Source: Verrucomicrobiota bacterium (lineage in GTDB: Bacteria; Verrucomicrobiota; Verrucomicrobiia; Limisphaerales; UBA1319). Taken from it: a stretch of 64,000 nucleotides of DNA. Below, piece after piece: positions 25,001 to 33,097 of this stretch. The stretch lies in the NCBI GenBank assembly GCA_022709905.1, contig JAKLHY010000027.1, positions 26,899 to 90,898 of the forward strand. Reading direction: 5' to 3'. Position 1 is the stretch's first letter, and the number at the start of each line of letters is the position of its first letter. The position numbers and the translations under genes are program-made. Below the pieces are notes generated by a model, which saw only the letters and a program-made list of their open reading frames with translations, was not told the DNA's origin and did not search any database.

Positions 25001-25976
25001 CGCCGAGCGATCTGCCGATCTGACCCGCCAACTGCTCGCCTTTGCCAGAAAACAAACCGCCAGTCCCAAAATCCTGGATCTGAACCAAACCATTGCCGGT
25101 ACTCTGAAGATGCTTCAACGTCTGATTGGCGAGAATATTGAACTCGTGTGGTGTCCCGGACCCGGTCTCTGGCCTGTTTTTATGGACTCGACCCAGCTCG
25201 ACCAGGTTCTGGCCAATCTGATCGTCAACGCTCGCGACGCCATAACGGGCGTGGGCAAGGTGACCATGCAGACCGCCAATGTGACGTTCGACAGCGCTTA
25301 CGCTCAAACCCATGCGGATTGTCAGGCGGGAGACTACGTCATGTTGGCGATCAGCGATTCGGGGGCGGGGATGGACAAGGACGTCCTGGCTCATTTGTTC
25401 GAGCCGTTTTTCACCACAAAGGGCGTGAAGCGAGGAACCGGTCTTGGCTTGGCCACGGTTTACGGAGTGGTAAAACAGAATGGAGGCATGATCAGTGTCT
25501 ATAGCGAGGTCGGTCGGGGGACGACGTTCAAGGTCTACCTCCCCCGGATCGAGGCCGAAGCCGTGGTTTACCCGCCGAACAAAGAACAACGGGATCTTCG
25601 AGGGACCGAAACGGTCCTGCTGGTGGAGGACGAGGAACAGATCCTGAAACTCGGCCAGCGGGTTCTGCTCCAGCAGGGCTACAAGGTGCTCGCCGCTCAC
25701 TCGCCCGAGGAAGCGCTCTCGCTGGTGGAACAGTATCCCGAGCCGATTGATCTGATGATCACCGACGTCATCATGCCCGGGATGAACGGCAAGGAGCTTC
25801 ATGAAAAGATGGTTGCCACGAGGGCGTCCGCCATGAAATGCCTTTTCATGTCGGGCTACACCGCAAATGTCATCGCCCACCACGGCGTGTTGGACGATGG
25901 AGTGTTCTTTCTGCAAAAGCCCTTTACTGTGCAGACCCTGGCGGAAAAGGTGCGCGATGTCCTGGATGCGACATGA
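22053..25976 (+). CDS. Large hybrid sensor histidine kinase with repeated OB-like sensor domains
   Basis: About 1300 aa. An N-terminal hydrophobic segment ends at 'SVGWGAEP'. About 700 exported residues follow, with repeated units of roughly 110-150 residues of the form 'VRVNAMVTHWNPMTLDLFVQ' + 'VGEWMEIEGVTSPGAYN', also at 'VYLRGIVTVVD' + 'GQEVEVEGFTSRGTF' and at 'FRVRGVVTGVLEELGILIRD' + 'GEEVEVVGFPGRGDY'. A membrane helix lies near 24310-24380, then a PAS domain ('LAFLETSIAESPSGVLIADA'), HisKA with H in 'GGVAHDFNNMLQAIL', HATPase ('LDQVLANLIVNARDAI', 'GAGMDKDVLAHLFEPFFTTK', 'GTGLGLATVYGVVK') and a C-terminal receiver (Asp in 'LMITDVIMPGMNG'). The start is unresolved: no in-frame ATG precedes 22128, and the CTG at 22053 after GGGGGA is a guess. 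Confidence 0.88.
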   Translation: MKTVCCCDSKWDTSRWWRVGLSALGMGLLAILGFMSVGWGAEPEDKAGVLRTVSEVKRLSREQAIRSQPVRVNAMVTHWNPMTLDLFVQDETDGIFVAALTPLMPVAVGEWMEIEGVTSPGAYNRVISRPVFRTSTRSQAALSPKITGLDEILSGRDDARWLEVHGVIQWAVVEGGSLICWLRSSGQKVEIRFARIPPDLKPVNLLDAEVRVRAVCSTTMQASGELEGVILLANDFRDLTILMQPTEPRLSRVSRQPVASLLALRTNQFPDHAVCVRGRLEPALEEGCWRLTDSTGQILVATNAMHRARMGFETEVAGFLGWLESRPVLEDAILRQYATLEGGAAQEVQVITDMETLRTLPPDEAERAWPVYLRGIVTVVDPAEEQFCLQDASGGGFIVLPREHSAIAAGQEVEVEGFTSRGTFLPAVVQTSVKVLGQGVLPDPIFLTHGDLLSGVYDGQWIAVEGIVRRVWEDPHYLWIRLGVSDKRVDARMPGGRASGDTAGWLDAKVRITGTLDVEPNVRRQPARFQLLVPGIQQITNVRPSPSTEPPLRKIQGLMETAQTTRYGHRFRVRGVVTGVLEELGILIRDESASICVKTADRFPKGISVGEEVEVVGFPGRGDYSERIEDATIRKLRVAAVPLPKRTSAASAAGGHHDFELIQVEGVVVSDYPRDGGRVIILQSGDQLFEAWHAGPLTGSSGRDISRGFLMKLTGICLTEVDTLGEPRGFRLLLRSPDDWVVLRRPSWWTAGRILWLLGIAVGMSLAALAWVAALRRQVRERTAETQNALAFLETSIAESPSGVLIADAPGVHVRWANPAALTMLGESGGAPAENKLDRHISQWQILRSDASPYAAADVPLARAIRTGEVTRNEEFVIRNAQGENRWFTANAAPIRDREGCITAGIMVFHDVTDHKRAEQDKEKLQAQLLQSQKIESVGRLAGGVAHDFNNMLQAILGNAALAMEQVPAGSQLHEDLIEIQKAAERSADLTRQLLAFARKQTASPKILDLNQTIAGTLKMLQRLIGENIELVWCPGPGLWPVFMDSTQLDQVLANLIVNARDAITGVGKVTMQTANVTFDSAYAQTHADCQAGDYVMLAISDSGAGMDKDVLAHLFEPFFTTKGVKRGTGLGLATVYGVVKQNGGMISVYSEVGRGTTFKVYLPRIEAEAVVYPPNKEQRDLRGTETVLLVEDEEQILKLGQRVLLQQGYKVLAAHSPEEALSLVEQYPEPIDLMITDVIMPGMNGKELHEKMVATRASAMKCLFMSGYTANVIAHHGVLDDGVFFLQKPFTVQTLAEKVRDVLDAT

Positions 25977-26028
25977 TATGAGTTAACAATTCCGGATGTG
26001 TTGATCGAGTGTTAACCGGCGGGGGGGC

Positions 26029-29000
26029 TCATGGGGTGGCGGCGTGTTGGGAGGTTTTTTCAATCGGAAAGCGATCGATGTCGAGCATCAGCGGAGCGCG
26101 ATAGAATCGGACGCCGGCGAACGAGGAAAACGGGCTGCCGGTTCCTGCGAGGAATTGTCCGTCCGGCGAGAACACGAGATTCCTCAGGCCGCCTCCCAGG
26201 CGTCGCACGGTCAACAATTCCTGCTGGGTGGCGACGTTCCAGAGCTTCAGGGTGCTGTCGTCACTCGCGCTGGCGAGGGTTTTGCCGTCAGGGGAAAAAG
26301 CCACGGACCAAACCGTTTGTTTGTGGCCGATGCACGAACCGATCAGCTTGCCTGTGGCGGTATCGTAAAGTCGGATGGCATTCTCCGGATCGCTGAGATC
26401 GCCCGTTCCGGCGAGGATGGCGCCATCGGGCGAGAGCGCCGTCACGAGGACGGTGGTTCCCAGGGCCCAGTTGGTTTTTAAAGATCGGCTGGGCACATCC
26501 CAGAATTGGACCTCGTTTGTGCCGGACCAGGCGGCCAGGAGGCGGCCGTTGGCGGAAAACAACGGGCGTTGGGCCTGCAGGTTCAGCACTTGGTGGGTCT
26601 CAGGGGCCAGGCGCACCCATCGCAACTGGTCTCTCCGGCCAACGATCAGGTTCCGGCCATCGGGCGAGAGCGCCAGGGAGTCGATATGACCATCGATGAT
26701 CTTGGTGATCGTGGACGATCCCGTCTGAGTGTTCCAAATCCTGACGCTGCCATCGTTTAGGCCGAACGCCAGTGTGCTCAGGTCGTGGCTGATGTTTGCC
26801 GGAGTCGGGGGGCCGAACCACCAGCCGCCTCCGGCTTGATTCGGGGGTTTCGAATCCCTCGGGCCCGGTTCCCTGGGGCCAGGGCTGCGGTCGGGGCCTC
26901 GCGGGTCTCTTCCGGGAGGCGGGAATAGCCTGGAGCCGAAAGAGGGATCGTCGGCGGCAAACCGCGCTTCCGGGGCACGAGTGGCCACGTTAATCAACGA
27001 CACACCGCCCGTTCGACTCATGGCGGCCAGGACCCGGCTGTCAGAGGAAAAGGCGAGCGGTTCCCAATGCCCCGGCAAAACATCGTCCATGGGCGGTCGC
27101 TCAATCGCCCATAATTTCACACCTCCATCCTTGGCGCCGCTGACCAGGCTCTGACCGTCGGCGGAAAAGGCCGTGGTCCAGACTTCGTTCAAATGCCCCT
27201 GAAAAGTGGCGCGTCGTTTGCGTTCGGCGAAATTCCACAAGCGGATTGAGTAGTCGAAACTGGCGGTCGCCAGGGTGCGGCCGTCCGGCGAGAAAGTCAG
27301 GCTCGAGATGATCCCGGTGTGTTCAATCTGATCGGGGCTTTCCGGGATGGTGGCAATTTCCTGGCCGGTGGAGGTGTCCCATACGCTCAACACGAATACG
27401 CCGCGTTCCGATAGGGCGTTTCGGGCGGCGACGATTGATCGGCCGTCCGGGGAAAAGGCCAGTCCACGATCGGCTCTGAACCACGGGCCTCCCGGAAAGA
27501 GGTTGGTGCTTCCCTCCAGCAACACATCATTTTGCGCCGGATTCAAGGACCAGAGACGGATGCCATCGTCAGTGCCCGTTGCAAGGGTTTGGCCGTTGGG
27601 GGAAAAAGCCAGAGGCCCAAAAGCCCTTTCCAGCCCTCGCACTTCTTTCCAGGCGCCGGTATTCCAGATCCGGACGCTGCCCGGCCCCCGTCGGCGCGCC
27701 TCTGTGGCGAGGAGAGTGCCGTCGCTTGAGAGGGCGATGGCCCCGGCGCCGCCAGCGAGTGTGGTGTGTTCCGTCCAATCGGCGGTGTTCCAAACGCGAA
27801 CGACCGGACCGCCGGCGGTGACCAGTTTTTCGCCATCGGGCAGAAAGGCGGCCGAGGTGGTTCCGTGGGGCAGGGTGGTTACCAGTGTCTGATTCGAGAC
27901 CTTGTAGATTCGGGTTTGATTCCGTGAGCCCACCGCCAAAAGCTCGCCCTCAGGCGAAAGGGCGACGCATTGGACCGGTTCCCGTTGGTCGGGAAAGGCG
28001 GTGTGTTCATCCCCTCGGGAGACTTGCCAGAGATAGCGCCACTCGAATCCCCGCAGATCGGGTTCGCCAGTCTGGGGCCGGTGTTTGTGGAGCAACTGGA
28101 CGGCGCGACCGTAGTTGCCGGCGGCCAGCGATTGCTGGGCAAGGTTGATGTCCGCGACGTATTCGTTGAGTCGGGCGGAGGCCTTGTCTTGTTCCGCCTG
28201 TTGTTTGGCGATGAGGGCGCGTTGCTCGGCCCGTGTGGCCAGGATTGCTTGCCAGGAACTGATGCCCGCTCCCGCCACCAGGACGGCCGCGATTCCAGCG
28301 GTGGCGGCAAACGCGCCGCGATGGCGTCGCAGCAGTTTTTGGAGCCGATAGAGATTGCTGGGCGGCCGGGCCATGACCGGTTCGTTACTGAGGTAACGCT
28401 GGATATCGGTGGCCAGGGCGTTGGCGGTCTCGTAACGGCGACTCCGGTCTTTTTCGAGACACTTCATCACGATCCAATCCAGATCGCCCCGGACCAGGTG
28501 GATCAGGCGTCCGGCATCGGTCCGCCGCTGCTGCGCGGTCGTATTCAGCTCGGCATGGGTCAATGTCGCCAGGCGGGTGGAAGGGCGCGCGGGTTCCTGT
28601 TCCCGGATTGTGCGGCGGCATTCGTCCAGGCCGGCGCGGGCGAGATCTCTGGCGTCGAATGGAGTCCGGCCGGTCAATAGTTCATATAACAGGACGCCCA
28701 GCGCGTAAATATCGCTGCGGGTGTCGATGTCCAATCCGCTCATTTCGGCCTGCTCGGGGCTCATGTAAGCCGGGGTTCCGATGAAAGCCTGGAATTCAGT
28801 GAAGAGGGTTTTATCCGTCAGCCGTTGTTCAGTGGCTTTGGCGATGCCGAAATCGATGACTTTGGGCACCGGCGTGCCATCGTGGAGGGTGACCAGGATA
28901 TTGGAGGGCTTGATGTCGCGATGGATGATCCCTTTTTGGTGGGCGTGCTGGATGGCATGGCACACCTGGACAAAGAGATCCAGGCGCTGGTCGGCCGAGA

Positions 29001-29625
29001 GATTGTTCTGGTCGCAGTAATCCGTGATCCGAATGCCGCGGACCAGTTCCATGACAAAAAACGGCCGGCCCGTTTCCGTGGCGCCGGCATCGAAGACGCG
29101 GGCGATATGGGGATGATCCATCAGGGCCAGCGCCTGGCGCTCCGCCTCGAAACGGGCAATGATGCTCCGGGTGTCCATCCCCAGCTTGATGACTTTCAAG
29201 GCCACCCGGCGGCGCACCGGTTCCTCCTGTTCGGCCATGTAAACCACACCGCAACCGCCTTCTCCGATTTTCTGAAGGAGCTTGTAGCGCCCGATTTTTT
29301 CTCCCGGCATTTCCGAGGGGCAGATGATCCCGCCGGGAACGTGCACCGTTTTCTCCAGAGCCGGCGTCGAAGACGATGGATGGGCCAAAGCCGGCGTTTC
29401 CAAAAACTGGCCTAATCCTTGATGTTCACTCAGGAGATCCTCAATGCGCTGGCGGAGATCGCGATCCTCACCGCACATGGCATCCAGGAAGGCCGTTCGC
29501 TCGGCGGGAGCTTTTTCTATGGCGCCCAGGAAAAGGTCGCGTTCGCGTCGGTCGGATGAGATGTCGGAGTCAGCACTCATGAATCGCCATTTAGAATAGC
29601 GCAACAACCCGGCGTTGTCCGCCAT
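26029..29625 (-). CDS. Ser/Thr protein kinase fused to WD40 repeats (PVC type)
   Basis: A 1198-aa transmembrane kinase. The order is: an acidic N-terminal region; a Hanks-type kinase at about 110-380 with Gly loop 'IGEGGCGVVYMAE', Lys in 'VALKVIKLG', catalytic loop 'HRDIKPSNI', 'IDFGIAKATE' and 'GTPAYMSPEQAEMSG'; a membrane helix at about 435-457 ('GAFAATAGIAAVLVAGAGIS'); a short coiled coil ('RAEQRALIAKQQAEQDKASA'); and roughly twelve WD40 blades up to the end. It probably senses through the outer propeller and phosphorylates cytoplasmic targets. An ATG at 29625 has AGGAA 5 bases ahead; an ATG at 29580 (MSADSDISS) is the alternative. Such kinases often accompany ECF sigma factors, but none is adjacent. 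Confidence 0.93.
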   Translation of the reverse strand: MADNAGLLRYSKWRFMSADSDISSDRRERDLFLGAIEKAPAERTAFLDAMCGEDRDLRQRIEDLLSEHQGLGQFLETPALAHPSSSTPALEKTVHVPGGIICPSEMPGEKIGRYKLLQKIGEGGCGVVYMAEQEEPVRRRVALKVIKLGMDTRSIIARFEAERQALALMDHPHIARVFDAGATETGRPFFVMELVRGIRITDYCDQNNLSADQRLDLFVQVCHAIQHAHQKGIIHRDIKPSNILVTLHDGTPVPKVIDFGIAKATEQRLTDKTLFTEFQAFIGTPAYMSPEQAEMSGLDIDTRSDIYALGVLLYELLTGRTPFDARDLARAGLDECRRTIREQEPARPSTRLATLTHAELNTTAQQRRTDAGRLIHLVRGDLDWIVMKCLEKDRSRRYETANALATDIQRYLSNEPVMARPPSNLYRLQKLLRRHRGAFAATAGIAAVLVAGAGISSWQAILATRAEQRALIAKQQAEQDKASARLNEYVADINLAQQSLAAGNYGRAVQLLHKHRPQTGEPDLRGFEWRYLWQVSRGDEHTAFPDQREPVQCVALSPEGELLAVGSRNQTRIYKVSNQTLVTTLPHGTTSAAFLPDGEKLVTAGGPVVRVWNTADWTEHTTLAGGAGAIALSSDGTLLATEARRRGPGSVRIWNTGAWKEVRGLERAFGPLAFSPNGQTLATGTDDGIRLWSLNPAQNDVLLEGSTNLFPGGPWFRADRGLAFSPDGRSIVAARNALSERGVFVLSVWDTSTGQEIATIPESPDQIEHTGIISSLTFSPDGRTLATASFDYSIRLWNFAERKRRATFQGHLNEVWTTAFSADGQSLVSGAKDGGVKLWAIERPPMDDVLPGHWEPLAFSSDSRVLAAMSRTGGVSLINVATRAPEARFAADDPSFGSRLFPPPGRDPRGPDRSPGPREPGPRDSKPPNQAGGGWWFGPPTPANISHDLSTLAFGLNDGSVRIWNTQTGSSTITKIIDGHIDSLALSPDGRNLIVGRRDQLRWVRLAPETHQVLNLQAQRPLFSANGRLLAAWSGTNEVQFWDVPSRSLKTNWALGTTVLVTALSPDGAILAGTGDLSDPENAIRLYDTATGKLIGSCIGHKQTVWSVAFSPDGKTLASASDDSTLKLWNVATQQELLTVRRLGGGLRNLVFSPDGQFLAGTGSPFSSFAGVRFYRAPLMLDIDRFPIEKTSQHAATP

Positions 29626-29791
29626 TCAATTCCTAAGCAAGACGGCACAGACGGATTGGGGATTGAATTGAAGCGATAATGTTCATTGGCCGTGGGTTGC
29701 ACTCCAAGGCTCAAAGCGCTTTCCCTCGATTGTGCTCCGGCCGAAATCCTCGCCACGGAGCGCGGCCCATTACACGGTCTGAGCTGGAAGT

Positions 29792-31210
29792 TCAGGGGGG
29801 CGCCAGAAGACGTTCCACGACATCGGCCGCGGTGTAGGTGTCACATCCCGGCTTGAGAAACTCGGCGACGCTGGCCCAGTCGTCCCCGGCCGTCAGCAAA
29901 GGGAGTTCGGGTGTTGATCCGGATCGGAGTTGGCCCAGGCCGACAGTGGCGGGCAGGCCATTGCAAATGCACTTGCGGCCGACTGTGTCCTCGAGAATTC
30001 CGCCTTTGCGCAGGAAAACATCGACCGGTTCGGCGGGGCAACGATAACCCACAGTTCCGTCGGGTTTGCGATACAGGCGCCGCAAATATCCCAGATCGCA
30101 AACCCGGTGGCGGGTGTCATAGGCCGATTTCTCGGAAAGGGTGTTCTCGAGGGGGGCGATTTTGAATGGAAATCCCGCGGGGGATGCCAGTGGATCGGCG
30201 AACGATCGGGCCTGGCCGGATCGGCTTTGTTTGAGGGCCTGCTGTTTGAGTTCCGGGGAAATGCCGGATTCCTCGCAGAAAGCGAAAGCGGTTCCCACTT
30301 GCACGCCGGCGGCGCCCTGAGCGAGGGCTTCGGCCAGTTTGCCCGGCCGGCCATAGGAACCCGCCAGCCAGAAGGGCAAACCTAACGCCTGGATTTTATC
30401 GAGTTCAGGCACGTCGCGAACGCCGTAGACAGGTTCACCCAGTGAACTCAGATGCAACGGGCCACGGGGAGGGGCGTTGTGCCCGCCTGCCGACGGTCCT
30501 TCCACCACAAAGCCATCCACGCGTCCGTTGGATTTGCGCGCCAAGGCAATGGCGAGCGTGGCCGAGGAAACGATGGCCAGGAAGAGGGGGCGCTTGAGCG
30601 GGGACGGCTTGCCGCTGGCAAAGGCCACGGGATCAAAGCTCGATGTAAACTCTCCACTGGCCGCGTCCGCGACGTCGATGGGCAGGTCGGCGGGCAGGCC
30701 CTCGGCAAGCCGGTCCAGCACCCCAGGAATCGCCCGCGGAATGCCGGCTCCCATCAACACGTAATCCACCCCCGCCAACATGGCGCCATACAAGGAATAA
30801 AGGGTGGGCAGTTGGATCTTCTCCAGATAGTTGATTCCCACCACACCGGAGTGACCTTCCTTGGCCAGGAACACTTCGACAAAATTGGCCAGAACCGTCA
30901 GATCCACCAGTGACGACCGGGGATGGAGCGTCGGCATTGGAATCGTCTTAAAAGGAACGTTCGGCGCCTTGCCTCCCTCGATGAAATATTCGGCCAGGAT
31001 ACGATCGGAAATGCTCGGATACGGGAATTGGCTGATGGCGCGACGCAGATGTCCCTCCGGATCCCCCTGTTGGAGGCGGCGGGCCAAAACCACCGCCAGC
31101 GCTGTTCCCGATACAACGCCAAGCTGGCCCAACCGGGATACCGCGCGCGCCAGCATCCAACCGGATACGGCCACGCCCATTCCGCCCTGTATGATCCGAG
31201 GGTTCAACAT
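29792..31210 (-). CDS. Nitronate monooxygenase family flavoprotein
   Basis: 472 aa from the ATG at 31210 (MLNPRIIQGGMGVAVSGWML). It is an FMN-binding TIM barrel of the NMO/FabK superfamily: 'RIIQGGMGVAVSGW' at the N-terminus, 'GQLGVVSGTAL', 'GVVGINYLEKIQLP', 'DGFVVEGPSAGGHNAPPRG' (the E.-AGGH motif with the active-site His), and 'LPFWLAGSYGRPGKLAEALA' with 'GAAGVQVGTAFAFCEESGIS' for phosphate and flavin binding. The C-terminal about 110 residues carry Cys-rich stretches ('GYLRRLYRKPDGTVGYRCPA', 'GRKCICNGLPATVGLGQ'), as in the longer NMO subgroup. The true substrate (alkyl nitronate or other) cannot be told. It stands alone. Confidence 0.87.
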   Translation of the reverse strand: MLNPRIIQGGMGVAVSGWMLARAVSRLGQLGVVSGTALAVVLARRLQQGDPEGHLRRAISQFPYPSISDRILAEYFIEGGKAPNVPFKTIPMPTLHPRSSLVDLTVLANFVEVFLAKEGHSGVVGINYLEKIQLPTLYSLYGAMLAGVDYVLMGAGIPRAIPGVLDRLAEGLPADLPIDVADAASGEFTSSFDPVAFASGKPSPLKRPLFLAIVSSATLAIALARKSNGRVDGFVVEGPSAGGHNAPPRGPLHLSSLGEPVYGVRDVPELDKIQALGLPFWLAGSYGRPGKLAEALAQGAAGVQVGTAFAFCEESGISPELKQQALKQSRSGQARSFADPLASPAGFPFKIAPLENTLSEKSAYDTRHRVCDLGYLRRLYRKPDGTVGYRCPAEPVDVFLRKGGILEDTVGRKCICNGLPATVGLGQLRSGSTPELPLLTAGDDWASVAEFLKPGCDTYTAADVVERLLAPP

Positions 31211-31481
31211 GATATGGCTGATCAGCGCTGTACCGCCCGCGCAAAGACGACGCGGCAGGATTGTCAGGAACCTACCGCGGGATTTGGCCTGAAGAAGCCC
31301 GCAAGTCAGTCCGTCGGAAGCCGACGCGTTGTTCATTTCTACACGAACTCCGGAAACATGCAAAGCAATAAGCTGGGGGAAACCGTGGATCGAAAGACAT
31401 TGATTGCAGCTGTGGATGGTCTTGAGGCAAGCACTCGATCAGAAGCCGGAACTGTTGATGGCTGTCGGAGGATTCGACGCG

Positions 31482-32267
31482 CTACGGAAGTGGCTTGAGC
31501 CGGATATTTTTAAACTCGCACCACATGGGTTGGCCGGCATGCAGTTGCAGGCCGATGATGCCCTCGGTTGGGGCGAGGTCGGGCTGTTTGTCCACAAAAT
31601 CGATGACCTGGAGACCGTTGATGAAATGCCTCAGATGGTTGCCCTGGGCGATGATCACGTATTCGTTCCAGTCATCGAGTTGAAATGCGGTTTTGTAGTC
31701 TTCAGCAGAACAAAGAGTTCCGACGACCGTCTTCTGTCCATTTTCCCAGACGACCTTCTCTCCGACCAGGCACATGCGGCCGCGCTTGCCACCTTCGTCG
31801 TAAATGAATCCGGCGACGTTGGGGAGGCTTATACTGTTTCGGACTTCCGCCTGATAACCCATGACGCCCCATCGGTTTGCATCGCTATTTTTGAAAGGTT
31901 TGCGCTTGCTGCGGTATTGGATTCCCGAGTTGTTGACGGTGCTGCATCGGAAAGAAAGACGCAGATCGAAGTCCTTAACGACGCCGTCTTTCCAGATTAG
32001 AAAGGTATTGCCTTTAGCGGGATTTTCCGTGGTTGTGGCGCCCCGAATCACCTGGTTCTGGACCGACCACAGCCGGAGATCGCCTTCCCAGCCGGACAAA
32101 TCGCGGCCATTAAAGATGGATGTCATGCCCGGAGGTTCGGGGGGCGCAACGGCTTTAGGTTTTTCTTGTGCCGGCGCCGGGGAGGGGAGGGCCAGCGCGC
32201 TAATGAACGCCAGGAGAATCAGGGACCGAAAAAGAAAGCCAGCTTTGGATGGTTGGGTTAGAGCCAT
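31482..32267 (-). CDS. DUF1080 (3-keto-disaccharide hydrolase-like) secreted protein
   Basis: 261 aa with a signal peptide (MALTQPSKAGFLFRSLILLA...LPSPAPAQ). The concanavalin-like DUF1080 domain spans nearly all the rest: 'MTSIFNGRDLSGWEGDLRLW', 'DFDLRLSFRCSTVNNSGIQY', 'YQAEVRNS', 'LDDWNEYVIIAQGNHLRHFI' and 'GIIGLQLHAGQPMWCEFKNI'. The family is greatly expanded in Verrucomicrobia and Planctomycetes; some members hydrolyse 3-keto-glycosides. The family's usual W-H-F-NG positions are present. It is not in an operon with sugar oxidoreductases here. Confidence 0.9.
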   Translation of the reverse strand: MALTQPSKAGFLFRSLILLAFISALALPSPAPAQEKPKAVAPPEPPGMTSIFNGRDLSGWEGDLRLWSVQNQVIRGATTTENPAKGNTFLIWKDGVVKDFDLRLSFRCSTVNNSGIQYRSKRKPFKNSDANRWGVMGYQAEVRNSISLPNVAGFIYDEGGKRGRMCLVGEKVVWENGQKTVVGTLCSAEDYKTAFQLDDWNEYVIIAQGNHLRHFINGLQVIDFVDKQPDLAPTEGIIGLQLHAGQPMWCEFKNIRLKPLP

Positions 32268-32425
32268 GTCGCACTCTAATCTGGGGAGCCGCGCCGTCAA
32301 GGCCCGGGTTGGCATGGGTCGAGTTCTTGGCGAACTCCGGCGGATGGCGGGGCTTATTGGGAAGCGCGGGATGGGGGGCAGTTTGCGCTTGGAGCGGCTT
32401 GGCGTACGTGTAGGATGCTGGACGT

Positions 32426-33097
32426 ATGCGTGTGCTGGTGGTTGAGGATGAGCAGAAAACCTCGGCGTTCATCCGCAAGGCCCTTCAAGCGGAGGATTTC
32501 GCCGTGGACGTGCTCAAGAATGGGGATGAGGTGCTGAGCGCGGTGGAGAAAACCCCTTTCGACGCCGTGGTGCTGGACATCATGCTGCCGGGCCGGGATG
32601 GAATCAGCATCGTGCGGCAGATGCGTGAACGCGGGCTGCATACTCCGGTGCTGCTGTTAACGGCTCGAGGCGCGGTGAATGAACGCGTGGAAGGATTGAA
32701 CGCCGGTGCGGACGATTACCTCGGCAAACCGTTCGCGTTGGCGGAGTTGATTGCCCGCATTCGCGCCCTGGCCCGGCGGAGCGGCGAACCCAGAGCGGTG
32801 GTGTTGCGAGTGGGCGATCTCACCCTGGATACAGTCTCCCGCGAAGTTCGCCGTGGCGATCGGGCAATCGACCTGTCGTCCCGCGAGTTCAGGCTCTTGG
32901 AGTTTTTGATGCGATCGCCCGGCCGGCCCCGCGGACGCATGGCGATTGTCGAGAGCGTTTGGGATTATGATTTCGATCCTGGAACGAACCTGGTCGACGT
33001 TTATATCATGCGGCTGCGGGAGAAGATCGACACCAAGTCCGAGCTGAAATTGCTGCACACGATCCGGGGCGTGGGTTATCTGATCAAGGCTCCATGA
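32426..33097 (+). CDS. OmpR-family response regulator
   Basis: A 223-aa winged-helix response regulator. The receiver has 'MRVLVVEDEQKTSAFIRKAL', phospho-Asp in 'DAVVLDIMLPGRDG', Thr in 'VLLLTARG' and Lys in 'DDYLGKPFALAEL'. The effector domain begins at 'VLRVGDLTLDTVSREVRRGD' and ends 'VDVYIMRLREKIDTKSELKL'. It is close to the CusR/CopR/QseB type by sequence feel. Its stop overlaps the start of the histidine kinase as ATGA (33094-33097), so the two are coupled. No target operon is obvious next door. Confidence 0.96.
   Translation: MRVLVVEDEQKTSAFIRKALQAEDFAVDVLKNGDEVLSAVEKTPFDAVVLDIMLPGRDGISIVRQMRERGLHTPVLLLTARGAVNERVEGLNAGADDYLGKPFALAELIARIRALARRSGEPRAVVLRVGDLTLDTVSREVRRGDRAIDLSSREFRLLEFLMRSPGRPRGRMAIVESVWDYDFDPGTNLVDVYIMRLREKIDTKSELKLLHTIRGVGYLIKAP

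Noticed and set aside
24315..25916. Leftward open frame of 533 codons across the histidine kinase
   Set aside because: The rightward frame has HisKA, HATPase and receiver motifs; the leftward frame has none.
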